64,000 nt of DNA from assembly GCF_001429395.1 (NCBI RefSeq), contig NZ_LMJT01000013.1, forward strand, positions 35,758-99,757, given 5' to 3'. Below, piece after piece: positions 20,248 to 28,627 of this stretch. Each line of letters opens with the position of its first letter. The stretch's first letter is position 1. The notes under the pieces were generated by a model. That model saw only the letters and a program-made list of their open reading frames with translations. It made no database searches and had not been told where the DNA came from. The DNA is from Allobosea sp. Root381. GTDB lineage: Bacteria > Pseudomonadota > Alphaproteobacteria > Rhizobiales > Beijerinckiaceae. The position numbers and the translations under genes are program-made.

Positions 20248-21021
20248 TCACGAGTCGTCCGGTATCGCCCGGGGCATTAGGGGCAGTTCCTCGACGAAGC
20301 GGGCGAGTGGCTGCGAATTCTTTTCGAAGGTCCGGCTGATCCGGCCGTAGCAGGCGCAGGCGCGCCCCTCCATGACGCTGCGATCGCGCACCGTCAGGTC
20401 TCCGCGCGAATAGGAGATCGCGCCGTCCTCCATCAGCCGGGAGCAGACCATGTTGACCGTTGCCCGCCGCAGGCCGAGCGCCTGGGAGAGCGCCGCCTGG
20501 GTGAGCTTGAACACGTTCTCGACGACCCGGTCATCCGCATGCAGGAGCCAGCGACAGATCCGCTCCTCGGCGCTGTGCAGGCTGTTGCAGGCCACCGATT
20601 CGAGCAGCTGGATGATCAGGCACTTGGCGTAACGGAGCATCGCGTGCCGCACGCAGGGAAAGCGTGCGATGGCCTCGTCGAGATCCGCGATCGACAACCA
20701 GGACGCATAGCCGGGGACCACGACGCTGGACTGGCTGATCGCCTCCCCGCCTCCCATCATCAGCGCGATGCCGACGAAGCCCTCATAGCCGATCGAGGCC
20801 TTCTCGACGCCGCGGCCGTCGCGCAGGTCGGCATTCATCGAAACCACGCCTTCATGCGGGAAGATCGCATGGGTGAAGGGCGCGTTGTCCTCATAGAGGA
20901 TCTGCCCCTGCGACAGCCGTCGCGTCACCAGCCGCGGATGGAGATAGTCCCGCGCCTCCGGCCGCAACGACAGCAGGACGCGATTGCGGATCTCGAAATC
21001 GCCCTTCAACCGATGCTCCAA
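20248..21021 (-). CDS. Crp/Fnr-family transcriptional regulator
   Basis: 257-residue one-component regulator. An N-terminal cyclic-nucleotide-binding-like beta-roll (about 20-120) includes GQILYEDNAPFTHAIFPHEG. A dimerisation helix follows, then a winged helix-turn-helix (about 165-210: LTQAALSQALGLRRATVNMVCSRLMEDG). No N-terminal cysteine cluster for an Fe-S centre is seen, so it is not a classical FNR. The lineage resembles CRP-like regulators common in Rhizobiales. It is divergent from the globin-coupled chemoreceptor and 215 bp upstream of the RND adaptor on the same strand, so control of either neighbour is possible. Confidence 0.85.
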   Translation of the reverse strand: MEHRLKGDFEIRNRVLLSLRPEARDYLHPRLVTRRLSQGQILYEDNAPFTHAIFPHEGVVSMNADLRDGRGVEKASIGYEGFVGIALMMGGGEAISQSSVVVPGYASWLSIADLDEAIARFPCVRHAMLRYAKCLIIQLLESVACNSLHSAEERICRWLLHADDRVVENVFKLTQAALSQALGLRRATVNMVCSRLMEDGAISYSRGDLTVRDRSVMEGRACACYGRISRTFEKNSQPLARFVEELPLMPRAIPDDS

Positions 21022-21097
21022 GCGGCTCTCCCCGATGGGGTCACTTCATCACATGTTCGGGGCGCATTAGCCCTCTGTTAACCGCAGCGAATGCACG

Positions 21098-21127
21098 TTA
21101 CGGTACGTAATGAGTACGTTTCCGTAC
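21098..21127. promoter_or_regulatory. Two tandem palindromes in the regulator/chemoreceptor intergenic region
   Basis: TTACG-GTA-CGTAA (21098-21110) is followed 3 bp later by GTACG-TTTC-CGTAC (21114-21127). Both are perfect 5-bp-arm inverted repeats centred about 16 bp apart and share a TACG core. This looks like a double operator. Its position argues that the chemoreceptor starts downstream, at 21178. Confidence 0.5.
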
Positions 21128-21177
21128 ATATGCACGCGCCGCCTTCGGCGCTGATTCCGTCGCAAGGGCCGTCCTCC

Positions 21178-22644
21178 ATGAGTCTATTCGGCTCCAATGA
21201 TTTTGGAAGCCCGCAGCCCCATGCGCCTTTAGATGGGTCCTCCGTTCCGGCGCGCAGCGAGGTCGTCGGGGGCCTCGTCTGCCCCTGCAGCCGGAATGAA
21301 GGCGAGAAGCCCGAGGATATTGCCGAGCGGCTGCATTTTGCCGGGATCGACGACGGCGTCCGCGCGCTGTTGCGGGAGTTCGGGCCCGCGGTCGCCACCA
21401 GGCTGCCCGCCATCCTCGACGAGCTCTACGAGCATATCCTGACCTTTCCCGCCGTGGCCCGGCTGTTCCCGAGCCCCGCCATCGTCGCGCGAGCGCGGCA
21501 GATGCAGATCGCCCATTGGGCCCTCATCACGACGGGAGCCTTCGACGACAGCTATGTCCGCTCGGTCCGGCGCGTCGGCGAGGTTCATTGCCGGCTCGGC
21601 CTGGAGCCACGCTGGTATATCGGAGGCTACAACTTCATCGTGGCGCGCCTGATCACGGTCGCGACCCGGGACAGGAAGCTCCGGCACCTGGCCAACCCGC
21701 ACCGGCAGAGGCAGGTCGCGGCGGCGTTCAGCCAGGCGGCGATGCTCGACATGGACCTCGCCCTTTCGGTCTATCTCGAGGCGGCGCGCCGGAACCGGTG
21801 CGAGACGCTGGAGGGGCTAGCGGCGAATTTCGAGAGGGCGGTGGCGAGCGTCGTCCGTTCGCTCACCGGCGCCGCGAACGACCTGCATTCGCTTGCCCTG
21901 TCGCTTGCCGATTCCTCCAGCGAAACCATGCACCGGGCCGATGCGGCCCTGACCCGCTCGCTGGATGCGACCGCGAACATCGAGGCGGTCGCGTCCGCCA
22001 CCGACCAGCTGACGGAATCCCTGACAGGAGTGAGCGAGCGCATCGCCTCGTCCTCCAGAATCTCGACGCGAGCGGTCAAGGAGGCGCAGCACATCAACGA
22101 GCAGGTCAGCGAACTGACGCAGTCGGTCGACCGGATCGGCGGCATCGTCGACGTGATCCGCGAGATCGCCGGTGGGACCAAGCTCCTGGCCCTCAATGCG
22201 ACCATCGAGGCGGCGCGCGCCGGCCAGACCAGTCGCGGCTTCTCCGTGGTCGCCAGCGAGATCAAGACCTTGGCCGTCCAGACGGCGGAGGCGACCGCCG
22301 AGATCGATTCCCAGATCGGGGCGATCCGCGAAGCGACCCGCAATGTCGCCGCCGCCGTCGGCGGCATCCGCCAGACGATCGCGGACATGAACGACATCGC
22401 CTCGCTCATCACGGCAGCGGTCGACCAGCAGGCCGAGGCGACCCGCAAGACCGCCTGCAAGCTGCAGCAGGCGTGGCTGGGCTCGGCCGAGGTGGCCAAC
22501 AACGTCATGGGCGTCACCCGGCAGGCGTCGGAATCGAGCGGGGCCTCCGCTGCGGCCCTGTCGGCGACCACCGAACTCGCGCGCCAGGCGCAGAGCCTCA
22601 CCGTCGATGTAGAACAGTTCCTGGAGACGGTCGGCGCGGCCTGA
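21178..22644 (+). CDS. Globin-coupled methyl-accepting chemotaxis protein (HemAT-like aerotaxis sensor)
   Basis: 488-residue soluble chemoreceptor with no membrane segment. An N-terminal protoglobin-type sensor domain (about residues 45-200) contains the EVHCRLGLEPRWYIGGY stretch, whose His is the expected proximal haem ligand. A linker leads to an MCP signalling domain with the hairpin-tip sequence LLALNATIEAARAGQTSRGF. It should bind O2 and signal to CheA/CheW encoded elsewhere. In-frame ATGs at 21091 and 21130 exist, but they lie in or beside tandem palindromes and lack a ribosome site. ATG 21178 is preceded by AAGGG, so I chose it. Confidence 0.88.
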   Translation: MSLFGSNDFGSPQPHAPLDGSSVPARSEVVGGLVCPCSRNEGEKPEDIAERLHFAGIDDGVRALLREFGPAVATRLPAILDELYEHILTFPAVARLFPSPAIVARARQMQIAHWALITTGAFDDSYVRSVRRVGEVHCRLGLEPRWYIGGYNFIVARLITVATRDRKLRHLANPHRQRQVAAAFSQAAMLDMDLALSVYLEAARRNRCETLEGLAANFERAVASVVRSLTGAANDLHSLALSLADSSSETMHRADAALTRSLDATANIEAVASATDQLTESLTGVSERIASSSRISTRAVKEAQHINEQVSELTQSVDRIGGIVDVIREIAGGTKLLALNATIEAARAGQTSRGFSVVASEIKTLAVQTAEATAEIDSQIGAIREATRNVAAAVGGIRQTIADMNDIASLITAAVDQQAEATRKTACKLQQAWLGSAEVANNVMGVTRQASESSGASAAALSATTELARQAQSLTVDVEQFLETVGAA

Positions 22645-22755
22645 ACGACCAGCGGCTTGAGCGGAACGACCATGCGTCGGCTCGCTGCGTGCGGCCCTTC
22701 CGGCCGCATCCCGTCACGGATACAGCTGGAACGCATTCGCCGGGAGCCTGATGGA

Positions 22756-23757
22756 ATGAAGCCACGCGACACGATCTCACTCGCCAGCCTGCCGACGCCG
22801 TTCGAGCCGCTGCCGCGCCTGTCCCAGGCCCTCGGCCGGGACGGCCGGGTACCCTCGATCTGGATCAAGCGCGACGATTGCACGGGCTTCGCCGGCGGCG
22901 GCAACAAGGTGCGCAAGCTCGAATATCTGGTTGCGGACGCGTTGAGGGAAGGCGCCGATGTCCTGGTGACGATGGGTGCGCTGCAATCCAACCATGCCCG
23001 CCAGACCGCAGCCGCCGCCGCGCGAAGCGGGCTCGGCTGCGTCCTGCTGCTGGCCGACACGGTCGCGGCACGAGCCGATTCCTATCGCAGCAACGGCAAC
23101 ATGCTGCTCGACCGGATCTTTGGCGCGGAGCTTCGCCTGCTCGCGCCGGGGGCCGACGCCATGGCCGCGGCGGAGGAGATTCTGGCGCAGTTGGTCGCGC
23201 AGGGCCGGCGGCCCTATTTCATTCCGGTCGGCGGCTCGAACGCGCTCGGCAGCCTCGCCTATCGCGATGCCCTGGCGGAGCTTGCGGCGCAGGCCGGCGT
23301 GCTCGACCTGAAGGTCGAGCATATCGTGCTGCCGACGGGCAGCGGCGGAACCCATGCCGGCATCCTCGCTGGTGTCTCTCAGCTCGGCCTGCCCTGCCGC
23401 GTCCATGGCATCAGCGTCTCGCGCTCGCGGGAGCAGGCGAGCGAGATCGTGTCCGGGCTGGTTCGGGAGATCTTCGCCATCGAAGGCCGTGACGGCAGCG
23501 AGGCGATCGAGCCGCAGATCGACGAGGCGCAGATCGGGCCCGGCTATGGCCAGCCCACCGCGGCCATGGTCGAGGCCGTCGAGCTGACCGCACGCAGCGA
23601 AGGCATTCTTCTCGACCCGGTCTATACCGGCAAGGCCATGGCCGGCCTGATGGCGCTGGTCAGGTCCGGGGCCATCGCTCCGGAGGAAACGATCGTGTTC
23701 TGGCACACCGGCGGTGCGCCGGGCCTCTTCGCCTATCCCGAGGTGTTCAATCGCTGA
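22756..23757 (+). CDS. dcyD: D-cysteine desulfhydrase (PLP, ACC-deaminase family)
   Basis: 333-residue PLP enzyme of the D-cysteine desulfhydrase/ACC deaminase fold. Lys51 in GGGNKVRKLEY is the Schiff-base lysine. ACC deaminases carry a Glu after the GYG motif and a Leu in the H-x-GG motif. Here the sequence reads GYGQPTAAM and HTGGAPG, with Thr at both places, which is the desulfhydrase pattern. It should convert D-cysteine to pyruvate, H2S and ammonia and may detoxify or scavenge sulphur from D-cysteine. The ATG at 22756 begins the conserved KPRDTISLASLPTPFEPLPR segment; upstream in-frame Mets add unconserved sequence. Confidence 0.82.
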   Translation: MKPRDTISLASLPTPFEPLPRLSQALGRDGRVPSIWIKRDDCTGFAGGGNKVRKLEYLVADALREGADVLVTMGALQSNHARQTAAAAARSGLGCVLLLADTVAARADSYRSNGNMLLDRIFGAELRLLAPGADAMAAAEEILAQLVAQGRRPYFIPVGGSNALGSLAYRDALAELAAQAGVLDLKVEHIVLPTGSGGTHAGILAGVSQLGLPCRVHGISVSRSREQASEIVSGLVREIFAIEGRDGSEAIEPQIDEAQIGPGYGQPTAAMVEAVELTARSEGILLDPVYTGKAMAGLMALVRSGAIAPEETIVFWHTGGAPGLFAYPEVFNR

Positions 23758-23862
23758 GCCACCACGTCAGGCTCCAAGGCATGCCGGTTCCGTGAGAAGT
23801 CGGCTTGCTCTAGAAGCTGAGCGTTTCCAGCGATCCGACCCGCACATGACGAGGACCTGCAG

Positions 23863-24564
23863 ATGACCCAGAAAGTAGCGATCGTCACCGCCGGCGGCAG
23901 CGGCATGGGGGCGGCCACGGCCCGCCGCCTCTCCAGGGACGGCTACCATGTCGCGATCCTGTCCTCCTCCGGCAAGGGCGAGGCGCTGGCGAAGGAGTTG
24001 GGCGGGATCGGCGTCACCGGTTCGAATCTCGTCCAGGACGACGTCAAGCGCCTGGTCGACCTGACGGTCGAGCGCTGGGGCCGCGTCGACGCGCTGGTCA
24101 ACAGCGCCGGCCATGGGCCACGGGCCGCCATCCTCGACATCCCGGACGAGGACTGGCATCGCGGCCTCGACGTCTATTTCCTGAGCGCTGTCCGGGCGAT
24201 CCGGCTGGTGACGCCGATCATGCAGGCGCAGAAATCCGGCGCCATCGTCAACATCTCGACCGCCTGGGCCTTCGAGCCGGACGCGATGTTCCCGACCTCG
24301 GCGATGGCGCGGGCCGGGCTCGCTGCCTTCACGAAAATCTTCGTCGACAAATACGCACCCGACAACATCCGCATGAACAACGTCCAGCCGGGCTGGATCG
24401 ACAGCCTGCCGGCCACCGACGAGCGCCGCCAGCGTGTGCCGATGCAGCGCTACGGCACGAGCGACGAGATCGCGGGCACGATCGCTTTCCTGCTCTCTGC
24501 GGATGCCGGCTACATCACCGGCCAGAACATCCGCGTCGACGGCGGCGTCACGAAGTCGATCTGA
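23863..24564 (+). CDS. SDR-family protein lacking the catalytic Tyr and Lys
   Basis: 233-residue short-chain dehydrogenase/reductase fold. The cofactor loop is TAGGSGMG (9-16), the structural NSAG is at 80-83, and Ser132 lies at the usual catalytic serine site. The YxxxK motif is not present: the aligned positions read Ser146 and Arg150 in PTSAMARAGLAAF. Classical hydride-transfer catalysis is therefore doubtful, although the Rossmann fold and the C-terminal VDGGVTKSI end are intact. It is a monocistronic gene, preceded by dcyD on the same strand with a 105-bp gap. It could be a binding or regulatory SDR, or an enzyme using different acid/base residues. Confidence 0.8.
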   Translation: MTQKVAIVTAGGSGMGAATARRLSRDGYHVAILSSSGKGEALAKELGGIGVTGSNLVQDDVKRLVDLTVERWGRVDALVNSAGHGPRAAILDIPDEDWHRGLDVYFLSAVRAIRLVTPIMQAQKSGAIVNISTAWAFEPDAMFPTSAMARAGLAAFTKIFVDKYAPDNIRMNNVQPGWIDSLPATDERRQRVPMQRYGTSDEIAGTIAFLLSADAGYITGQNIRVDGGVTKSI

Positions 24565-24571
24565 TCCGGGC

Positions 24572-25360
24572 TCAACCCGGCTTGCGCGCGCAGACCAGGA
24601 AGCGGTCCTGGCTGGCGCGCTCCAGCCGCTGGTAGAGCGGCATGAAGCGGCCCTGTGCGCGGTGGATGGCGCGCAGGTCGCGGTCGATCACGATATCGGC
24701 GAAGCCGGCCTCGGAGAGCAGCCGCGCGACCTCTTCCGGCCGGCAGCCGCCCGAGAAATAGACCCGCGAGACGATGTTCTCATGCGTCGCCATATAGGGC
24801 GCCGGCGGCCTCGGGTTCGAAAGGCGCTTCGCGAGGCGCGCCAGCAGCCGCAGCACCTTGCCGTTGCCGGGGCGCGGATTGGTCATGTCGGTATCGACGA
24901 TGGCGACGCGCCCGCCAGGCTTCAGCACGCGGAACCATTCGCGGAAGGCGGAAGGCGGGTCCGGCAGCGTCCAGACCAGATGGCGGGTCGCCACGACATC
25001 GTAGCTGTCGCCTTCTTCCAGCGTGTCCTCGGCATCGCCGGCATAGAGCCTGATCGGCTTGCCGGCCGTCTTGGCGCGGGCGCGGGCGAGCATCGCCTCG
25101 GAAAGATCGAGCCCCGTGACGCCGTAGCCGAGTTCGGCCAGCAGCAGCGAGATCACCCCGGTGCCGCTGGCGAGATCGAGTGCTTTTGCGCCGCCGGCTT
25201 CGGCTCGGCCGATATGGCCGGCGAAGAGCGCGAGCCAGGCCTGCCGCTCCTCGGGCGAGAAGATCTCGTGGCCGGGCTGCGTGTCGAAGGTCTCCGAGCG
25301 CATCGACCAGAAGTCGCGGATCTCGTCCTTCAGGCTCATGTTGTGATGCAGCGTCGTCAT
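24572..25360 (-). CDS. Class I SAM-dependent methyltransferase
   Basis: 262-residue methyltransferase of the Methyltransf_11/25 type. Motif I is ALDLASGTGVISLLLAELG (about 61-79), followed by LDLSEAMLARARA and the post-motif VWTLPDPPSAFREWFRVLKPGG. The ATG at 25360 is the first Met giving a family-like length (MTTLHHNMSLKDEIRDFW). It is divergent from the iron/haem ABC operon, and the shared 206-bp region contains an Irr-like box. It could therefore modify a metal chelator or porphyrin-related compound; the substrate is not recognisable. It converges with the SDR gene (7-bp gap). Confidence 0.8.
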   Translation of the reverse strand: MTTLHHNMSLKDEIRDFWSMRSETFDTQPGHEIFSPEERQAWLALFAGHIGRAEAGGAKALDLASGTGVISLLLAELGYGVTGLDLSEAMLARARAKTAGKPIRLYAGDAEDTLEEGDSYDVVATRHLVWTLPDPPSAFREWFRVLKPGGRVAIVDTDMTNPRPGNGKVLRLLARLAKRLSNPRPPAPYMATHENIVSRVYFSGGCRPEEVARLLSEAGFADIVIDRDLRAIHRAQGRFMPLYQRLERASQDRFLVCARKPG

Positions 25361-25483
25361 GGCCGGGCGCTTTCTGGCTTGTCCGAGGCGGGAGCGAGAA
25401 CCACGAAAGCCGGTGCCGAGGCAAGTGGCTTCGCAGCCCGCCGACGGCACCCCCCCGGAGGCCACCGTCATCTCTTTGTTTTG

Positions 25484-25500
25484 TTTAAATTAATTCTAAA
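25484..25500. promoter_or_regulatory. Irr-type iron control element
   Basis: TTTAAATTAATTCTAAA matches the rhizobial Irr box (TTTAGAA-N3-TTCTAAA) with an exact right half and 5 of 7 bases in the left half. It sits in an AT-rich island of otherwise GC-rich DNA, 67 bp before the iron ABC operon and 123 bp before the divergent methyltransferase. Likely bound by Irr under iron limitation; inferred from the motif and gene context. Confidence 0.6.
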
Positions 25501-25566
25501 ACATAGTCCTTGACCCATCCGGGGGGCGGACCTAGGAGCCAGCGACTTCGCCCCGGAGGTCTCCTC

Positions 25567-26706
25567 ATGCCAATCCTGCGCGCCGTCCTGGGGACGGTCC
25601 TGCTGGCGGGCTCGCTGCTCGCGGGCTCCATCCCTGCATTCGCCGAGAAGGTTTCGGTCACCGATGTGCTCGGGCGCAAGGTCGAGGTCGAGGCGCCTGT
25701 GCAGCGCGTCATCCTCGGCGAGGGCCGGCAGATGTATTTCGTTGCCGCGCTCGACAAGGAAGACCCGTTCAAGCGCGTCGTCGCCTGGCGCGACGACCTG
25801 CCCAAGGCCGACCCCGACAGCTACAAGCAGTATCTCGCGGGCTATCCCCAGATCGCCAAGCTGCCGAGCTTCGGCGGGATGAAGGAAGGCGCCTTCGACA
25901 TCGAGCAGGCGATCGCGCTCAAGCCCGACGTGCTGTTCATGAATGTCGAGGCCAAGATCGCCAGCGACGAGGCCAGTCTGGTCGAGAAGCTCGCCGCCGT
26001 CGGCATCCCGGTGGTCTATGTCGATTTCCGCGAGAAGCCGTTCCAGAACACCGAGCCGTCGATGCGGCTGATCGGCAAGCTCTTCGGCAAGGAAAAGCTC
26101 GCCGAGGACTTCATAGCCTTCCGCGCCGCCGAGATCGCCCGCGTCACCGAAAGGATCGCCAAGACACAGAACCTCAGGCGCCCGCTGGTGATGGTCGAGC
26201 GCGCCGGCGGGTATTCCGACGATTGCTGCATGTCCTTCGGCAACGAGAATTTCGGCAAGATGGTCGAGATCGCCGGCGGCACGAATTTCGGCTCGACGCT
26301 GATCCCGGGCACCTTCGGCACGGTCAATCCCGAGGCGGTGGTCGCCGCCAACCCGGACGTCGTGATCGTCACCGGCGGCAACTGGGGCGCCTTCGTGCCG
26401 GGCGGCGCCTGGGTCGGGCTTGGGCCCGGCAGCGATCTGGTCGAGGCGCGCCGCAAGCTCGCGGCGCTGGCCGCCCGCCCCGCCTTCGGCCAGACCCAGG
26501 CCGTGAAGAACGGCCGCGTCCACGCGATCTGGCACCAGTTCTACAACAGCCCCTACCAGTTCGTGGCGATCCAGGAGATCGCGAAATGGCTGCATCCCGA
26601 GCTGTTCGCCGATCTCGATGCCGACGCCACGCTGAAGACGCTGCATGAGCGCTTCCTGCCCTTGCCCTACGAGCCCGGCTACTGGGTCACGGTCGAGCGC
26701 AAGTGA
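25567..26706 (+). CDS. Iron/haem-type ABC transporter substrate-binding protein
   Basis: 379-residue periplasmic binding protein of the TroA/FepB-like class for metal chelates or haem. It has a signal peptide (MPILRAVLGTVLLAGSLLAG, cleaved after AFA near residue 27). The next segment VTDVLGRKVEVEAPVQRVIL is the typical first strand of the class. No lipobox is present. It is the first gene of a binding protein-permease-ATPase operon behind an Irr-like box, which supports an iron-linked role. Whether the ligand is a ferric siderophore, haem or another cofactor is not visible. Confidence 0.85.
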   Translation: MPILRAVLGTVLLAGSLLAGSIPAFAEKVSVTDVLGRKVEVEAPVQRVILGEGRQMYFVAALDKEDPFKRVVAWRDDLPKADPDSYKQYLAGYPQIAKLPSFGGMKEGAFDIEQAIALKPDVLFMNVEAKIASDEASLVEKLAAVGIPVVYVDFREKPFQNTEPSMRLIGKLFGKEKLAEDFIAFRAAEIARVTERIAKTQNLRRPLVMVERAGGYSDDCCMSFGNENFGKMVEIAGGTNFGSTLIPGTFGTVNPEAVVAANPDVVIVTGGNWGAFVPGGAWVGLGPGSDLVEARRKLAALAARPAFGQTQAVKNGRVHAIWHQFYNSPYQFVAIQEIAKWLHPELFADLDADATLKTLHERFLPLPYEPGYWVTVERK

Positions 26707-26713
26707 GCGGCCG

Positions 26714-27778
26714 ATGACCGCGACCGCCGCCCGCGAGGCTCAATACGGGCACCAGGCCTATCGTGCGCTGACGTTGCGGCGGCGCCTTATCCTGCTCGGC
26801 ATGGCGGTGGTGCTGCTGGCGAGCCTCGTCGTCGACCTGATGCTCGGCCCGGCGCGCTACGATGTCGGGCAGGTGCTCTCGACGCTGTTTGACCCGGCTT
26901 CCGCGCCGGCGGCACTGCGCGTGGTGATCTGGGACATCCGCCTGCCGGTGGCGCTGATGGCGGTCGTCACCGGCGCCTCGCTCGCGGTCGCCGGCGCGCA
27001 GATGCAGACGATCCTGAACAACCCGCTGGCGAGCCCCTTCACGCTCGGCATCTCGGCTGCGGCGAGCTTCGGGGCGGCGCTGGCGCTGGTCTTCGGCGTC
27101 GGCCTTCTGCCGCTCGCAGCGGACTACATCGTGCCGATCAACGCCTTCGTCATGGCGATGGGCGCTGCCCTCATCATCCACCTGCTGAGCCAGGCGCGCG
27201 GCGTCACCACCGAGACGGTGATCCTGCTCGGCATCGCGCTGGTCTTCACCTTCAACGCGCTGCTGGCGCTGCTGCAGTTCTTCGCTTCCGAGCAGGCGCT
27301 GGGAGCCGTGGTGTTCTGGACGCTGGGCTCGCTGACCAAGGCGAGCTGGCAGAAGCTCGCGATCACCACCGCGGTGCTGGCCTTCACCCTGCCCTTCTTC
27401 CTGCGCCGCGCCTGGGCGCTGACGACGCTGCGCCTCGGCGACGACAAGGCGGCGAGCTTCGGCATCAACGTCAGGCGGCTGCGGCTCGAGATCATGCTGC
27501 TGGTCGCCTTGCTCGCCGCGGTGCCGGTCTCCTTCGTCGGCACGATCGGCTTCATCGGCCTCGTCGGCCCGCATATCGCGCGCATGGTCATCGGCGAGGA
27601 CCAGCGCTTCTTCCTGCCAGCCTCGGCGCTGGCGGGAGCTGCGATCCTTTCCGCCTCCTCGGTGGTCTCGAAATCGCTGATCCCGGGGCTGATCTTCCCG
27701 ATCAGCATCGTCACCTCGCTGATCGGCGTGCCCTTCTTCTTCAGCCTGATCATGACCAGCCGGAAGCGCTCATGGTGA
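26714..27778 (+). CDS. Iron-chelate ABC permease (FecCD family)
   Basis: 354-residue inner-membrane permease of the FecCD/BtuC family with about ten helices. Hallmarks are the RLPVALMAVVTGASLAVAGA segment, PLASPFTLGISAAASFGAAL, and the coupling-helix region FVGTIGFIGLVGPHIARMV. The ATG at 26714 is 7 bp after the binding protein stop. Its end overlaps the ATPase start by 7 bp. One permease gene suffices because the channel is a homodimer. Confidence 0.92.
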   Translation: MTATAAREAQYGHQAYRALTLRRRLILLGMAVVLLASLVVDLMLGPARYDVGQVLSTLFDPASAPAALRVVIWDIRLPVALMAVVTGASLAVAGAQMQTILNNPLASPFTLGISAAASFGAALALVFGVGLLPLAADYIVPINAFVMAMGAALIIHLLSQARGVTTETVILLGIALVFTFNALLALLQFFASEQALGAVVFWTLGSLTKASWQKLAITTAVLAFTLPFFLRRAWALTTLRLGDDKAASFGINVRRLRLEIMLLVALLAAVPVSFVGTIGFIGLVGPHIARMVIGEDQRFFLPASALAGAAILSASSVVSKSLIPGLIFPISIVTSLIGVPFFFSLIMTSRKRSW

Positions 27779-28548
27779 AGCTCGCGCTGAGCGGCGTCGG
27801 CGTTGCCTATGGGCGGCGGCGCGTGCTGCAGGACATCGACGCGCAGGAGCTCCGGGGCGGCGAGGTCGTCGCCGTGATCGGCGCCAACGCGGCCGGCAAG
27901 TCGAGCCTATTCCGCCGCATCGCGGGCCTGGCCTCCGGCGAGGGCGAGGTCAGAATCAGCGGCCAGAGCCGCGTCCAGGGACGGCCTGCGCCGAGCACCT
28001 GCTACCTGCCGCAGGACACGGCCGTGAATGCCGTGCTCACCGTCTATGAATCGATCCTGCTGGCGCTCAAGCAGGGCGGTTCCTGGGCGGTCAGCGACGA
28101 CGAGCTGCACCGCATCGACCGCGTGCTGCGCGAGCTCGAGATCGAGGAGCTCGCCTTCCGCGGCCTCGGCGAATTGTCCGGTGGTCAGCGCCAGCTCGTC
28201 TCGATCGCCCAGACGCTGGCGCGGGAGCCCGATATCCTGCTGCTCGACGAGCCGACCAGCGCGCTCGACCTGCACCGCCAGTTCGAGGTGCTCTCGCTGG
28301 TCCGCCGGCTGGCGCATGAGCGCGGCATGCTGGTGCTGGTCTCGATCCACGACCTCAACCAGGCGCTGCGCTTCGCCGACCGGGTGATGGTGCTGGCGCA
28401 TGCGCGCCTCGTGGCGCTGGGTGACCCGCGCACGATCGTGACGCCGGCCCTGCTCGACGATGTCTATGGCGTCCGTGCCCGCGTCGAGACGCTCGCCAGC
28501 GGCGAACCCTATGTGCTGGTCGAGGGTTCGAGCCGGCACGCCGTCTAG
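27772..28548 (+). CDS. Iron-chelate ABC transporter ATP-binding protein
   Basis: 258-residue ATPase of the FepC/BtuD group. Walker A is GANAAGKSS (about 37-45), signature LSGGQRQ, Walker B ILLLDEPTSALD and switch His in SIHDLNQAL. It overlaps the permease gene by 7 bp and ends the operon; a MocR regulator follows on the same strand after 79 bp. It energises uptake by the FecCD homodimer. Confidence 0.92.
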   Translation: MVKLALSGVGVAYGRRRVLQDIDAQELRGGEVVAVIGANAAGKSSLFRRIAGLASGEGEVRISGQSRVQGRPAPSTCYLPQDTAVNAVLTVYESILLALKQGGSWAVSDDELHRIDRVLRELEIEELAFRGLGELSGGQRQLVSIAQTLAREPDILLLDEPTSALDLHRQFEVLSLVRRLAHERGMLVLVSIHDLNQALRFADRVMVLAHARLVALGDPRTIVTPALLDDVYGVRARVETLASGEPYVLVEGSSRHAV

Positions 28549-28627
28549 GCCTCCCCGACCGGCTTGCCTGCCGCCCTGATCCAGACAATATAGCGCTTTG
28601 TATGGCTGTGGCGCTGGAGCACCGGAA

